A DNA stretch of 50,552 nucleotides from a virus. A program made the position numbers and the translations under genes. Positions within the stretch are counted from its first letter, which is position 1. Each line of letters opens with the position of its first letter. The notes beneath the pieces were generated by a model, which saw only the letters and a list, made by a program, of their open reading frames with translations, did not search any database and was not told the origin of the DNA. Positions 1 to 7,781 of this stretch are shown one piece after another. Where the stretch lies: positions 1 through 50,552 of IMG/VR virus record IMGVR_UViG_3300042892_003184. The stretch is one strand, 5' to 3'.

Positions 1-780
1 AAAATGTTCAAGTGTATATTGTCTTATATATTCCCACGGACATTTCCACTTTGATAAGAAAATATTACGAGTAGTTTGCATAGCCACATTGCTTTCATTG
101 CTTGCGCGAGAAGTTAAACTTCCCATGTGGTATACAATACTATTTAATGAATGAACAAAATTATATCCGCTCATATACATTCGAAGAATTAAATCGGCAT
201 CCTCATAAAAATACGGTTGAAACTTTTCATCGAAGTTACCAATTTTATTCAAGGAATCTACATACCCAGCCATAAAAAATCCGCCAAACGGTGATGGTAC
301 GGTTACATCAGTTAACTTACCGATGTGCAGTTGTGTATGAGTATTAAATTCATTCCAATTAAACGATTCAACATCTCTACCAAAATCCTTGATGGGCTTC
401 ATCAACGTATCAGGGTCATTATATAATGGCGGTTCAATGGTAGTAAAATTACAGAATTGTGTTTCCGTTACGTGCGAAATAATATTCTCTAAGAAGTTTT
501 CCGCGGGAAACGTATCGTCATGTAAAAATACAAAACATTTTCTTGTGGCACGCGCGAGTGCTAAATTATAACCCCCACTAACATATACACGCTTATCTGT
601 ATGCACTTCTATTAAATTAGCGTCTGCAACACCAAGAGTTGATGTAGTATTATTATCGTACACAATAACAATTTCATTGGTTGGATATAGATTTCTGATA
701 GTACTATATACCGCAAGAAGTCTATCAATATCCTTGCCAGTTGTAACTAAAAGTAAACTAAAGTCATTTAAAGTAAGCAT
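1..780 (-). CDS. Family 2 glycosyltransferase, 3' end beyond window
   Basis: The frame is open from an ATG at 780 to the left edge, giving 260 codons without a stop, so the C-terminus lies outside the window. It reads as a GT-A fold family 2 glycosyltransferase. There is a Rossmann-like N-terminus, an acidic metal-binding HDD at residues 87-89, a GGFFMAG loop near 166-172 and a YEDAD acceptor/catalytic-base region near 191-195. Such enzymes transfer a sugar from an NDP-sugar to a glycan or protein acceptor in the cytosol. Its start overlaps the 3' end of the next transferase gene by 17 nt, so it belongs to the same glycan operon. Substrate cannot be inferred. Confidence 0.75.
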   Translation of the reverse strand, partial: MLTLNDFSLLLVTTGKDIDRLLAVYSTIRNLYPTNEIVIVYDNNTTSTLGVADANLIEVHTDKRVYVSGGYNLALARATRKCFVFLHDDTFPAENFLENIISHVTETQFCNFTTIEPPLYNDPDTLMKPIKDFGRDVESFNWNEFNTHTQLHIGKLTDVTVPSPFGGFFMAGYVDSLNKIGNFDEKFQPYFYEDADLILRMYMSGYNFVHSLNSIVYHMGSLTSRASNESNVAMQTTRNIFLSKWKCPWEYIRQYTLEHF

Positions 781-1600
781 AACATTTCTCTACGAAAATA
801 TCAAGTTGATTAAGTGTATTATTTTCTACGAAGCTTAGGTGATCAAAAAATTCATTTCTTATACTGCGTGACCTATCAAGATCATTTTCACCATACGCTA
901 TATATTTATTTAACTCAAACCCAGCTAAAAACTGTTCTTTATTCTGTAACTTACTGGGTATAACGATAGTATCTGTGTTACACATTAGACTTTGCATTGT
1001 TAGGTATGTGTAATTATCATAACAATAAAATGTTTCTTTGGAATTAAACAGCATTGATAGCGATGCTAAATCACCCGCTGCATGATATGGAATGAAAGTT
1101 CCATCGGGATGACTATATTCATTCTTAGAAACTTCTGCTTTTCTTAGCGTCCAACACGATCCGTTTCTAGAAAGATTCATGTCATAAAAAATATCTCTGT
1201 GAGTTTCTCCCACATATAAAATATTATCAGCGTTGGTTTGAAATTGTCCATTAAAAAAATACGGAAGATACCAAAACCACAAATCTTTCGTGTCCCAAGT
1301 ATCTACGTGCTGTTTATACGGAAACCCTAGAATCCATCTCACCACATTGGGTGCATTCAAATAATTTCCATACCAACTTTCTGGATAGATTACTATTACG
1401 TCATCTAGATTATCCATTATATCTTGCGTTACCATTTTTGTATTATATCCTTCATATACAGAAAAAGTATTTAGAAAATCTAGAGGAATTAAATATGCAT
1501 CGTGGCCCTTTTCATTCAAGAGATGACATAGTTTATGAAGAACTTTTAATCCACCAATTCCCATATCAAATCCATGTGTACTAATGACAAACTTTTTCAT
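764..1600 (-). CDS. Putative GT-B-like glycosyltransferase
   Basis: 278 aa. The N-terminus (a beta strand followed by THGFDMGIGGLKVLHKL, residues 8-24) matches the glycine-rich first loop of GT-B glycosyltransferases such as GT4. No C-terminal GT4 signature (E-x7-E) stands out, so family assignment is tentative. The start ATG overlaps the stop of the upstream WavE-like gene in an ATGA arrangement, showing translational coupling. Together with the genes on either side it points to a cytoplasmic glycan-assembly module. A one-domain or divergent member of the capsule or LPS transferase group is the best guess. Confidence 0.5.
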   Translation of the reverse strand: MKKFVISTHGFDMGIGGLKVLHKLCHLLNEKGHDAYLIPLDFLNTFSVYEGYNTKMVTQDIMDNLDDVIVIYPESWYGNYLNAPNVVRWILGFPYKQHVDTWDTKDLWFWYLPYFFNGQFQTNADNILYVGETHRDIFYDMNLSRNGSCWTLRKAEVSKNEYSHPDGTFIPYHAAGDLASLSMLFNSKETFYCYDNYTYLTMQSLMCNTDTIVIPSKLQNKEQFLAGFELNKYIAYGENDLDRSRSIRNEFFDHLSFVENNTLNQLDIFVEKCYAYFK

Positions 1601-2394
1601 AAGTTATCGGGACTCCAATAAGCATGTCCGCCGCGTTCACTTTCCATAACGTCATAGTGATATGATGACATGCCATATTTAATCCAATTTAATTCAATTT
1701 TGGGAAACACATAAAATAAAGTTGGCATCAATTGCTCACTGATAGAAATTGCCTCTTGTCGAAGCGGACTATTATCAAGCAAATACTCAGTATAATTCTC
1801 CTTCAGATGTGATAGTTCATTATAATGATGAAGCACATAAGAAAGTGTTATGTATGTTTCTGAACGTATGTAGTTATCAAAATCAGATTTTCCACTCGGT
1901 GTAGGTAATTGCATATCATATTCTATATCAAAAAACTTAACGAGGTCTTGTGTATTCCCCCAGAAAATGTGATCAATTGGATGAAATGCAAAATCTCGAC
2001 AAACTCCATGCACACCAATTTTATTATATGGTGTGGCGGTTTTAAACGGGGAATTAATCTCACAGTTGGAAAAATAGTAATTATATAATTTGTGCATACT
2101 GTCTAGTGAGATGAATTGATCAGTTCTTAACTTAGCACAAAATTCGGTCATAACATATTCTAAACCGTTTCTAGATGATTTAATCTGGCGATTTCTATTA
2201 CCAAATCCAGTTGTAGGACTATCTGAACTACAAACCAATTTAATATTAGATGGCATCTCGTACATTGGGCAGCTATCCCAGCAAGAAATTATAACATTAT
2301 TTACGAATGGCAGTTTCGAATATTCTGTTGCAATTGTTGGGGTGTAATCATGCATTGGCCCTTGTAATACTATGTCCATAAGATGTTCATTCAT
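1597..2394 (-). CDS. WavE-like LPS glycosyltransferase
   Basis: About 265 aa. The start (residues DIVLQGPM followed by a variable stretch and NVIISCWD) is the hallmark of the WavE lipopolysaccharide-synthesis family, a GT-A-type group known from Gram-negative core or O-antigen loci. A LRTDQF motif, typical of the acidic donor-binding site in this family, is near residue 90. I chose the ATG at 2394 because it overlaps the cupin stop codon and has an AAAGGTG Shine-Dalgarno; a GTG at 2403 is the alternative. Role: transfer of a sugar onto a surface-type glycan. Acceptor unknown. Confidence 0.65.
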   Translation of the reverse strand: MNEHLMDIVLQGPMHDYTPTIATEYSKLPFVNNVIISCWDSCPMYEMPSNIKLVCSSDSPTTGFGNRNRQIKSSRNGLEYVMTEFCAKLRTDQFISLDSMHKLYNYYFSNCEINSPFKTATPYNKIGVHGVCRDFAFHPIDHIFWGNTQDLVKFFDIEYDMQLPTPSGKSDFDNYIRSETYITLSYVLHHYNELSHLKENYTEYLLDNSPLRQEAISISEQLMPTLFYVFPKIELNWIKYGMSSYHYDVMESERGGHAYWSPDNL

Positions 2395-2704
2395 ACTTAT
2401 CACCTTTAACAGAAGGATGTTTAATTACCAACAATGCAGTGTTTTCTAAATATTGCACAGTAGACCTGTCGTATGGTTCATAAATAAAAATATCACCGGC
2501 AGTGTAAACAGATTCGTTTATCTGAGCCTTACCAGACACTATAATATTATACTCAGTGTGTAATTTATGATAGTGCCCGTCAGCAACGTGCCCCTTTTCG
2601 CAAAACAACAACCCCACATCTATATCAGTAGTTGGTATTAAACTTGGTTCAAAATTACCAACTAACCACCCTCTGTGAAAATTATTAATACTATTGAATT
2701 TCAT
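2387..2704 (-). CDS. Single-domain cupin protein
   Basis: 105 aa, the length of a minimal cupin. Motif 1-like residues are in the GHYHKLHTEYN stretch (around 43-53), with two His and a Glu as likely metal ligands. Motif 2 is in the AGDIFIYEP stretch (around 69-77). Small cupins in nucleotide-sugar loci act as isomerases or epimerases, or as sugar-binding regulators. The gene sits between the nucleotidyltransferase-isomerase fusion and the WavE-like transferase and overlaps both, so a sugar-modifying role is likely, though the reaction cannot be named. Confidence 0.65.
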   Translation of the reverse strand: MKFNSINNFHRGWLVGNFEPSLIPTTDIDVGLLFCEKGHVADGHYHKLHTEYNIIVSGKAQINESVYTAGDIFIYEPYDRSTVQYLENTALLVIKHPSVKGDKYE

Positions 2705-3857
2705 TTTCTAATTTCTGTATACGTGTGATATGTCTACCGCCATCAAATGTATTTGATTTAATAACATCTATCAATCTTCCCATATTATATTCGTCTACAC
2801 CACGTTCACTGAATGCGAAGAAGTTTGCACAATTATGACGCACCGCCATCTCAGCAGAAAATTCATCGGATACAAGCGCGGATCTGATTCCAGACTGTTT
2901 ATTTGCACACATGTTAACGCCTTGCCCACTTCTACAAAAAGCAAATCCAAAATCACATTCACCGTTTCGTATGAACTCGGCGGCTTGTTCTATGTACTCA
3001 TTATAATCACAATCTTTCTTAACGTATGTGCCAAAGTCAATATATTTTATACCACGGTCATCAAGTAACTTCTTTGTAATTTCTTTTAGTTCAAATCCCG
3101 AGTGATCCGCTGATAAAGTTATGGGCTTATTTCCAAATTTCTTGTTTACGTTTCGTTTGAAAAAACTTAATTCCACTGGTGTGCCCATCAAATGCATCTT
3201 TTCTACTTGGGAGGTTCTAACGATTTTATTATCACCAATCATTAAATTATATAAAGGACAGACGTAGAATTCGTTATTACTTCTTAAATTCTTGTCAATC
3301 ATCTCATGTGAGTATTTGACAAAATCAGAACCACGTTTGAAATAATATATTCCAACTGCGGCATTCTCACTGATAATTTCTTTTTCAGCAGTACGGGCAG
3401 CCGTACCGTTTTCATTTAACTGTACATATGAATATGCGGGATTATTTGCTTTGAACGTCAGAATAAATCCGTCACTGTCTCCAACTGCATCTAAATTAAA
3501 TCTGGGTTCGAAGTATACATCAAGTGTATAAACAACTAAAGGCATATCATTGTCTATATATTTTTCAGCTAATAAACAAGACGCCACTGTTCCACTGGTG
3601 ATTTTATCAGTGGATACAATCGTAACGTCTGTGCCAAATTTATTTTTTAATACGTGATCAATACCAAAGTTCCGAATATGTTCTTCTCTAACAACAAAAA
3701 CAATATTGTATTCCGATACATCAATTGATTTGAATGACCAATCAATTATGTGCTCGCCGTCAACCATTATGAGTGGCTTCGGCATATGAAATCCTTCGTC
3801 AATAAATCGTTGTCCCTTGCCAGCTATGGGAACCAATAAAGTAGCTTTCTTATTCAT
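2691..3857 (-). CDS. Nucleotidyltransferase-RpiB-type isomerase fusion
   Basis: 388 aa, two enzyme domains in one chain. Residues 1 to about 230 form a sugar-phosphate nucleotidyltransferase: the glycine-rich PIAGKGQRF loop (10-18) and PKPLI (26-30) are the NTP-binding signature, and an acidic YTLDVYF motif follows near residue 107. Residues 244-388 match ribose-5-phosphate isomerase B end to end, including the ADHSG start, the active-site Cys at 308 in AFCRSGQGV, the His at 341 in VRHN, and GGRH near 374. RpiB-family enzymes interconvert aldose and ketose phosphates. The chain could therefore catalyse the first and last steps of NDP-sugar activation. The gene overlaps the kinase gene upstream (3850) and the cupin downstream. 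Confidence 0.8.
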   Translation of the reverse strand: MNKKATLLVPIAGKGQRFIDEGFHMPKPLIMVDGEHIIDWSFKSIDVSEYNIVFVVREEHIRNFGIDHVLKNKFGTDVTIVSTDKITSGTVASCLLAEKYIDNDMPLVVYTLDVYFEPRFNLDAVGDSDGFILTFKANNPAYSYVQLNENGTAARTAEKEIISENAAVGIYYFKRGSDFVKYSHEMIDKNLRSNNEFYVCPLYNLMIGDNKIVRTSQVEKMHLMGTPVELSFFKRNVNKKFGNKPITLSADHSGFELKEITKKLLDDRGIKYIDFGTYVKKDCDYNEYIEQAAEFIRNGECDFGFAFCRSGQGVNMCANKQSGIRSALVSDEFSAEMAVRHNCANFFAFSERGVDEYNMGRLIDVIKSNTFDGGRHITRIQKLENEIQ

Positions 3858-4509
3858 AGTTTTTCAAAAAATTAAAAGTGTGAATGTGTGCGTTAGTCAA
3901 CGAAGCATCCAAATCATTGCCATTCAACATACTAACAATAAATGCAGAGGCAAAATAATCTCCGGCTCCCAAGACATTTACGTTTGACAACTCAGTTGTG
4001 GTGTGATGTAATAAATCTGCTGACCGTATATAAGTCATACTACCCGCTTTGCCGTGCACAATTACGGCAATTTTTACATACTTGATAAATTCAGACAAAT
4101 ATTTGCATTCATCGTCAGCAACAAACAAATAGTCAACATATTGTAGATTATTAAAAGAGAATTTAGTGTTTCCGGCAACATCGGCCGAAACTATTCCCCC
4201 GTGAATCTCTGATAAAAAGTCTAGATTGCGCAATCTGTTTACATATGTTATGTGATGCCATTTTGCCGCACATACATTCGGTTTCCTATAATGTATTTGT
4301 AAATTGGGCTTAGATACTTTTACACCTGTATTAGTATCTACAAAAACCAAAGCCTCACCATACTCTATGGGTTCCAGATTAATTGATTTGGTGCCATCCA
4401 GTTTTACCAGCGCATCCCACACGTTGCCCATAGAACCAATACTTTTGTAAATTTCAGTATTCTTTATGATGGTGTCAATTGTAAGATTGCCGTATAATGA
4501 TATATCCAT
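3850..4509 (-). CDS. Short PfkB-family sugar kinase
   Basis: 219 aa. The C-terminal NVLGAGDYFASAF (residues 178-190) is the PfkB signature, with GAGD (181-184) as the anion hole and the Asp as catalytic base. The N-terminus keeps YGNLTID and a GSMGN glycine pair (25-29), as in ribokinase/HldE-type kinases. It is about 80 residues shorter than usual PfkB proteins, so the lid or another peripheral part is reduced. Predicted reaction: ATP-dependent phosphorylation of a sugar or sugar phosphate. The neighbouring isomerase, phosphatase and nucleotidyltransferase suggest it plays the HldE/HddA kinase role. The start follows a GAGAAG ribosome-binding site. Confidence 0.75.
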   Translation of the reverse strand: MDISLYGNLTIDTIIKNTEIYKSIGSMGNVWDALVKLDGTKSINLEPIEYGEALVFVDTNTGVKVSKPNLQIHYRKPNVCAAKWHHITYVNRLRNLDFLSEIHGGIVSADVAGNTKFSFNNLQYVDYLFVADDECKYLSEFIKYVKIAVIVHGKAGSMTYIRSADLLHHTTTELSNVNVLGAGDYFASAFIVSMLNGNDLDASLTNAHIHTFNFLKNYE

Positions 4510-4512
4510 ATT

Positions 4513-5043
4513 TCAAAACTTCTCAAGTTTATCAAGTTCATTAATGGCCAACATTATTTCATCAAATGGTAGTTGTGGTATTAAATTATTGTTTTCACAA
4601 TAATCAAACAAATGCATAATAACATTATCTCCACCATCTTTGTCCATCACAATAGCACAATTCTTCTTTACGATGGAAGGTGAATCGTTTGTACAAAATG
4701 AATATTTAATCTTCCGCATTATCCCTATATCAAACAAATCGTCGCCGACATATGCCATATTTTCTGATTGGCAATTAAATCTTTCTTCGATAATTGGAAG
4801 TAAATCGGCTTTGTCCATCCCTCTACTCAAATATACTGGAATGTTTCTGTTTATCCCAACCAATTCATTTACTGTGGCATCGCCAGTAACAAAAATTACT
4901 GGGATGTTTAGTGCCTTAAATCGTTTTATTGCCGTCCAATCCTTGTCAGAAAAGGTTTTGATAAATGGCATTCCATCCAAACCATAATATTTTCTACCAT
5001 CAGTCAATATGCCATCAACATCTAAAATTAATAAATTTATCAT
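4513..5043 (-). CDS. KdsC/GmhB-like HAD phosphatase
   Basis: 176 aa. DVDGILTDG (residues 8-16) is HAD motif I, with nucleophile D8 and acid/base D10. FVTGD near 51-55 gives the motif II Thr, a Lys follows near 78, and VGDDLFD near 99-105 is motif IV. Size and the DVDGxLTDG signature match the capless KdsC type (3-deoxy-octulosonate-8-phosphate phosphatase), which also contains sugar-phosphate phosphatases of nucleotide-sugar pathways. In this cluster the likely job is to remove a phosphate from a bisphosphorylated sugar between the kinase and nucleotidyltransferase steps. Confidence 0.78.
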   Translation of the reverse strand: MINLLILDVDGILTDGRKYYGLDGMPFIKTFSDKDWTAIKRFKALNIPVIFVTGDATVNELVGINRNIPVYLSRGMDKADLLPIIEERFNCQSENMAYVGDDLFDIGIMRKIKYSFCTNDSPSIVKKNCAIVMDKDGGDNVIMHLFDYCENNNLIPQLPFDEIMLAINELDKLEKF

Positions 5044-5501
5044 AAAAAAACGTAATTAAAAATTACATCGCTACAAATACCGGCACATTTTTTTAAATAT
5101 CTATTCTTTATTCCCAATATTTCTGGTAACATGTATATACTGTTATCTATACAACGGTTTGCATGAGAATGCATAATAATATCCCCATGACTAGAGATAA
5201 CTGCCGGCTCTGTGATGTGATAAAAATAATTAAATTTACTTAATTTTTTATCGTTGTGCATGAATTCCAACGTTTTTAAATCTCTACAATGTATCAATAA
5301 CTCAGCCGAGTGTTCATGTAAAAACTCAAACGATGTTTTATATAAAGGATCGTCGTGGCCAAGGTATAAAGTTTGGTTTACATACCACATATCAATTTCC
5401 ACTTGATATCCCTGTGCAATGGCATCAATTATATACGGTTCTGTATTTTCTAAATGCGGAATTTTACCACGTATATTACCTCTATGTGCGATTAATCTCA
5501 T
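5040..5501 (-). CDS. Short glycerophosphodiester phosphodiesterase-like protein
   Basis: 153 aa. The catalytic pattern of the GDPD TIM-barrel family is visible: AHRG (H6, R7), LENTEP (E19), VEIDMW (E35, D37, the metal ligands) and GHDDPLY (H49). Usual family length is about 240-300 aa, so this is a compact version; catalytic residues near the N-terminus are all present, while C-terminal barrel elements appear shortened. Family members hydrolyse glycerophosphodiesters to glycerol-3-phosphate and an alcohol. In a glycan cluster it might act on a phosphodiester-linked sugar. The gene overlaps both neighbours by 4 nt. Confidence 0.7.
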   Translation of the reverse strand: MRLIAHRGNIRGKIPHLENTEPYIIDAIAQGYQVEIDMWYVNQTLYLGHDDPLYKTSFEFLHEHSAELLIHCRDLKTLEFMHNDKKLSKFNYFYHITEPAVISSHGDIIMHSHANRCIDNSIYMLPEILGIKNRYLKKCAGICSDVIFNYVFL

Positions 5502-6307
5502 ATATCTAAAACCGTATTGAGTTCTTTATTTAAGTACCACTGTATATTTTTGGAGTACGCCTCCTCACCCATGCAGTGAGTAGCATCGGGCGTGGTTGGC
5601 AGTTCTATTATTCTTTTTTTATCCATACTGTGTGCGATAACAGATGCGGCGGTTAGATTGGACACAATCATTTCACATGTATTAATTGCCGAAAACCATT
5701 GATGTAACGTGCTGATTTTATAAAATTCTACATCATTTTTATATGGGAAGTTAAAATAATCTTGATCCGAAGAACCAATAAATACGATGTTATCCTTATA
5801 TTTTTCTATAAGTTCCGCATATGGGAACGATTTATTTAATCGGATTGGATTATATCTACGATGTATCAATACTTTCCCCTGTAAGTTCTCATCTATATGT
5901 GGATACGATATCCACGCCGCATCCTTAGATATTTCAAACTTAAATGTTTTACTATAAATTTCCGACCAACAGTTTTTATACAGAAACGGTGATCGAATAT
6001 ACCCACCCAAATCTATAAAACCATTCATACATAATTCTATATCATACACACGTATAGGAGTACTCTGAGAGGGAGTTTGAATAGGATCTAATTCATAATT
6101 GCGTAGTATGGCCAAAGAATTAATATACGATTGTTGTTCTAGTATCGGTTGTAGTTCGGCGTGAGTATTTTGTATTCCATACTCCCATCCAATATCGTAC
6201 ATATACACGTTTGCTGGCTCAGCACGCACCTCAGATAATTGTTTTACTGCATACATTGCATGTAAAAAATCACCAAGCTTTCCACCCATCAAAAAATTAT
6301 TTGCCAT
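5498..6307 (-). CDS. GT9/heptosyltransferase-like glycosyltransferase
   Basis: 269 aa. The N-terminal FLMGGKLGDFLHAMYAVKQL matches the glycine-rich start of heptosyltransferase (GT9) proteins. The C-terminal part has VFIGSSDQDYF and a SNLTAASVIAHSM segment, resembling the donor-binding half of this GT-B family, where a conserved Asp/Ser-rich loop binds the ADP-sugar. It is shorter than bacterial heptosyltransferases (about 320-350 aa). Presence of an isomerase/kinase/phosphatase/nucleotidyltransferase set next door makes a heptose-like NDP-sugar donor plausible, but that is inference. Stop overlaps the GDPD start. Confidence 0.6.
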   Translation of the reverse strand: MANNFLMGGKLGDFLHAMYAVKQLSEVRAEPANVYMYDIGWEYGIQNTHAELQPILEQQSYINSLAILRNYELDPIQTPSQSTPIRVYDIELCMNGFIDLGGYIRSPFLYKNCWSEIYSKTFKFEISKDAAWISYPHIDENLQGKVLIHRRYNPIRLNKSFPYAELIEKYKDNIVFIGSSDQDYFNFPYKNDVEFYKISTLHQWFSAINTCEMIVSNLTAASVIAHSMDKKRIIELPTTPDATHCMGEEAYSKNIQWYLNKELNTVLDI

Positions 6308-6548
6308 ACATCTTCGTTGAACCTTGTTTATATAACTTCTGTAATTTTCCAGTGCTCACCATTTCGTTTAACTTCTCGTCAATTTCTTGAATAAGATCGG
6401 TTCTTAGACTATTTACAACATTAGTTACTCTGGTAGCATCTGCAATTTGTTTATCTGTAGTATTTTTATCACGTTTGATATCTTCCGCCATCCATATTCT
6501 GATATTTGCTATCGTTAATTTATCTATAAGATTTCCTATGGTTTCCAT
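6297..6548 (-). CDS. DUF4254-like small protein
   Basis: 83 aa, mostly helical and charged. The N-terminal pattern NLIDKLTIANIRIWMAEDI (residues 6-24) resembles the DUF4254 family, small proteins commonly encoded beside heptosyltransferase genes in bacterial glycan clusters. Here too it directly precedes a heptosyltransferase-like gene and overlaps it by 11 nt. No catalytic residues can be named; a partner or scaffold role for the transferase is possible. Confidence 0.5.
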   Translation of the reverse strand: METIGNLIDKLTIANIRIWMAEDIKRDKNTTDKQIADATRVTNVVNSLRTDLIQEIDEKLNEMVSTGKLQKLYKQGSTKMYGK

Positions 6549-6560
6549 ATATTATTTCCT

Positions 6561-7781
6561 TTATAACGAGATTATTTCAAACCGAGGACACGGAACTATA
6601 AACTTTCCCCCATTGCGTAAAAACTCAGATTCCCGCTTAACAAATTCTGATATGAAGTGCCAAGGAAGTACCAACATATAATCGGGCTTCATATTTCGCA
6701 CCTCTTCTTCAGAAAGAATGGGAATATTGGTTCCCACGGTTTTCAACCCAAACTTATACGGAGAACGTTCTGCGATGGCATCAATTAGTGTATGATCCAA
6801 TCCAAACCACTGTAATAATGTATTTCCTTTTGTTGAAGCACCATACCCACAGATAATCTTTCCTTTTGCCTTTTCAGCTTTAATAAAGGATACCGTTTGT
6901 TCTTTCAATTCTTCAATATTCTGTTGAAACTTATTCCACACCGAAATATCATTTAAATTAAAATGTTCGCGTTCATACTGTAAAATACAATTTGTTCTGA
7001 ATTTACATACATCACGCAATGGTACCGTTCCAAACGAATTGGCATTGGCCACAGTCTTCTGTACATATACCCGAAAACTTCCACCGTTTACATCATTCAA
7101 ATCACAATCTACCACTTTTAAATCATGTTCGGCAAATAATGACATAATTGACGATAATGAATAATAATAAGCATGTTCGTGGCAGATATTATCAAATGCC
7201 AACTGTTCAAGCATCAGTGGTGTATACGACATTTGTAGTATCCAAATGCCATCATCATCCAACACAGACTTTATATCTTCGATAAATGGGTGTGGGTTCA
7301 TCAAATCATAAAACATCGCTATAGTTGTAATTACCTTTGCTTTTCTATCACCATATCCAGTACGCTTGTATGCATCATAACTAAAATAATCTTGGATAAC
7401 TGTGCCATGCTTGGATGCTTCTACATGAAAAGAATCTTCTGCGGGATCTATTCCTAATTTTATAAGATTGGAAGGAATCTGACGTAGTAGCGTACCATCA
7501 TTACAAGCAATGTCTAACCAAATATCATTATCTTGTAGGCGGACGCGAGATACTATTTCTTGTACAATATTACCAAGTTCTTTGGTCATCGTACTATTAA
7601 TACCAGACCGATACCAATACTTTCCCCACATTGTATTAGAGGGAGGAACTTCTGTTAATCGGGCGGCCCCGATAGTTTCATCAAGTTCCAAGTCCAATGA
7701 CCACTTAGTTCTATTTACATAATCATCATCTGACTTAATAAAATCCGAGACATAGTGCGGTCCCATGCGTGTAACTATCAT
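6561..7781 (-). CDS. SAM-dependent sugar C-methyltransferase
   Basis: About 406 aa. The central part is a class I methyltransferase (WLDIACNDGTLL near 110, then GIDPAED), followed by the CHEHAYYYSL motif of sugar C-methyltransferases of the TylC3/NovU kind. The last third (GKIICGYGASTKGNTLLQ through NGGKFIVPCPRFE) is the C-methyltransferase C-terminal domain. The usual N-terminal zinc-binding Cys cluster is not obvious, so the N-terminus is divergent. Role: adds a methyl branch to a 4-keto-deoxy-NDP-sugar. The ATG at 7781 overlaps the RfbH-like stop (ATGA) and has AGGA 8 nt upstream; a TTG at 7787 is the alternative. This gene and the dehydratase probably act in sequence. Confidence 0.78.
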   Translation of the reverse strand: MIVTRMGPHYVSDFIKSDDDYVNRTKWSLDLELDETIGAARLTEVPPSNTMWGKYWYRSGINSTMTKELGNIVQEIVSRVRLQDNDIWLDIACNDGTLLRQIPSNLIKLGIDPAEDSFHVEASKHGTVIQDYFSYDAYKRTGYGDRKAKVITTIAMFYDLMNPHPFIEDIKSVLDDDGIWILQMSYTPLMLEQLAFDNICHEHAYYYSLSSIMSLFAEHDLKVVDCDLNDVNGGSFRVYVQKTVANANSFGTVPLRDVCKFRTNCILQYEREHFNLNDISVWNKFQQNIEELKEQTVSFIKAEKAKGKIICGYGASTKGNTLLQWFGLDHTLIDAIAERSPYKFGLKTVGTNIPILSEEEVRNMKPDYMLVLPWHFISEFVKRESEFLRNGGKFIVPCPRFEIISL

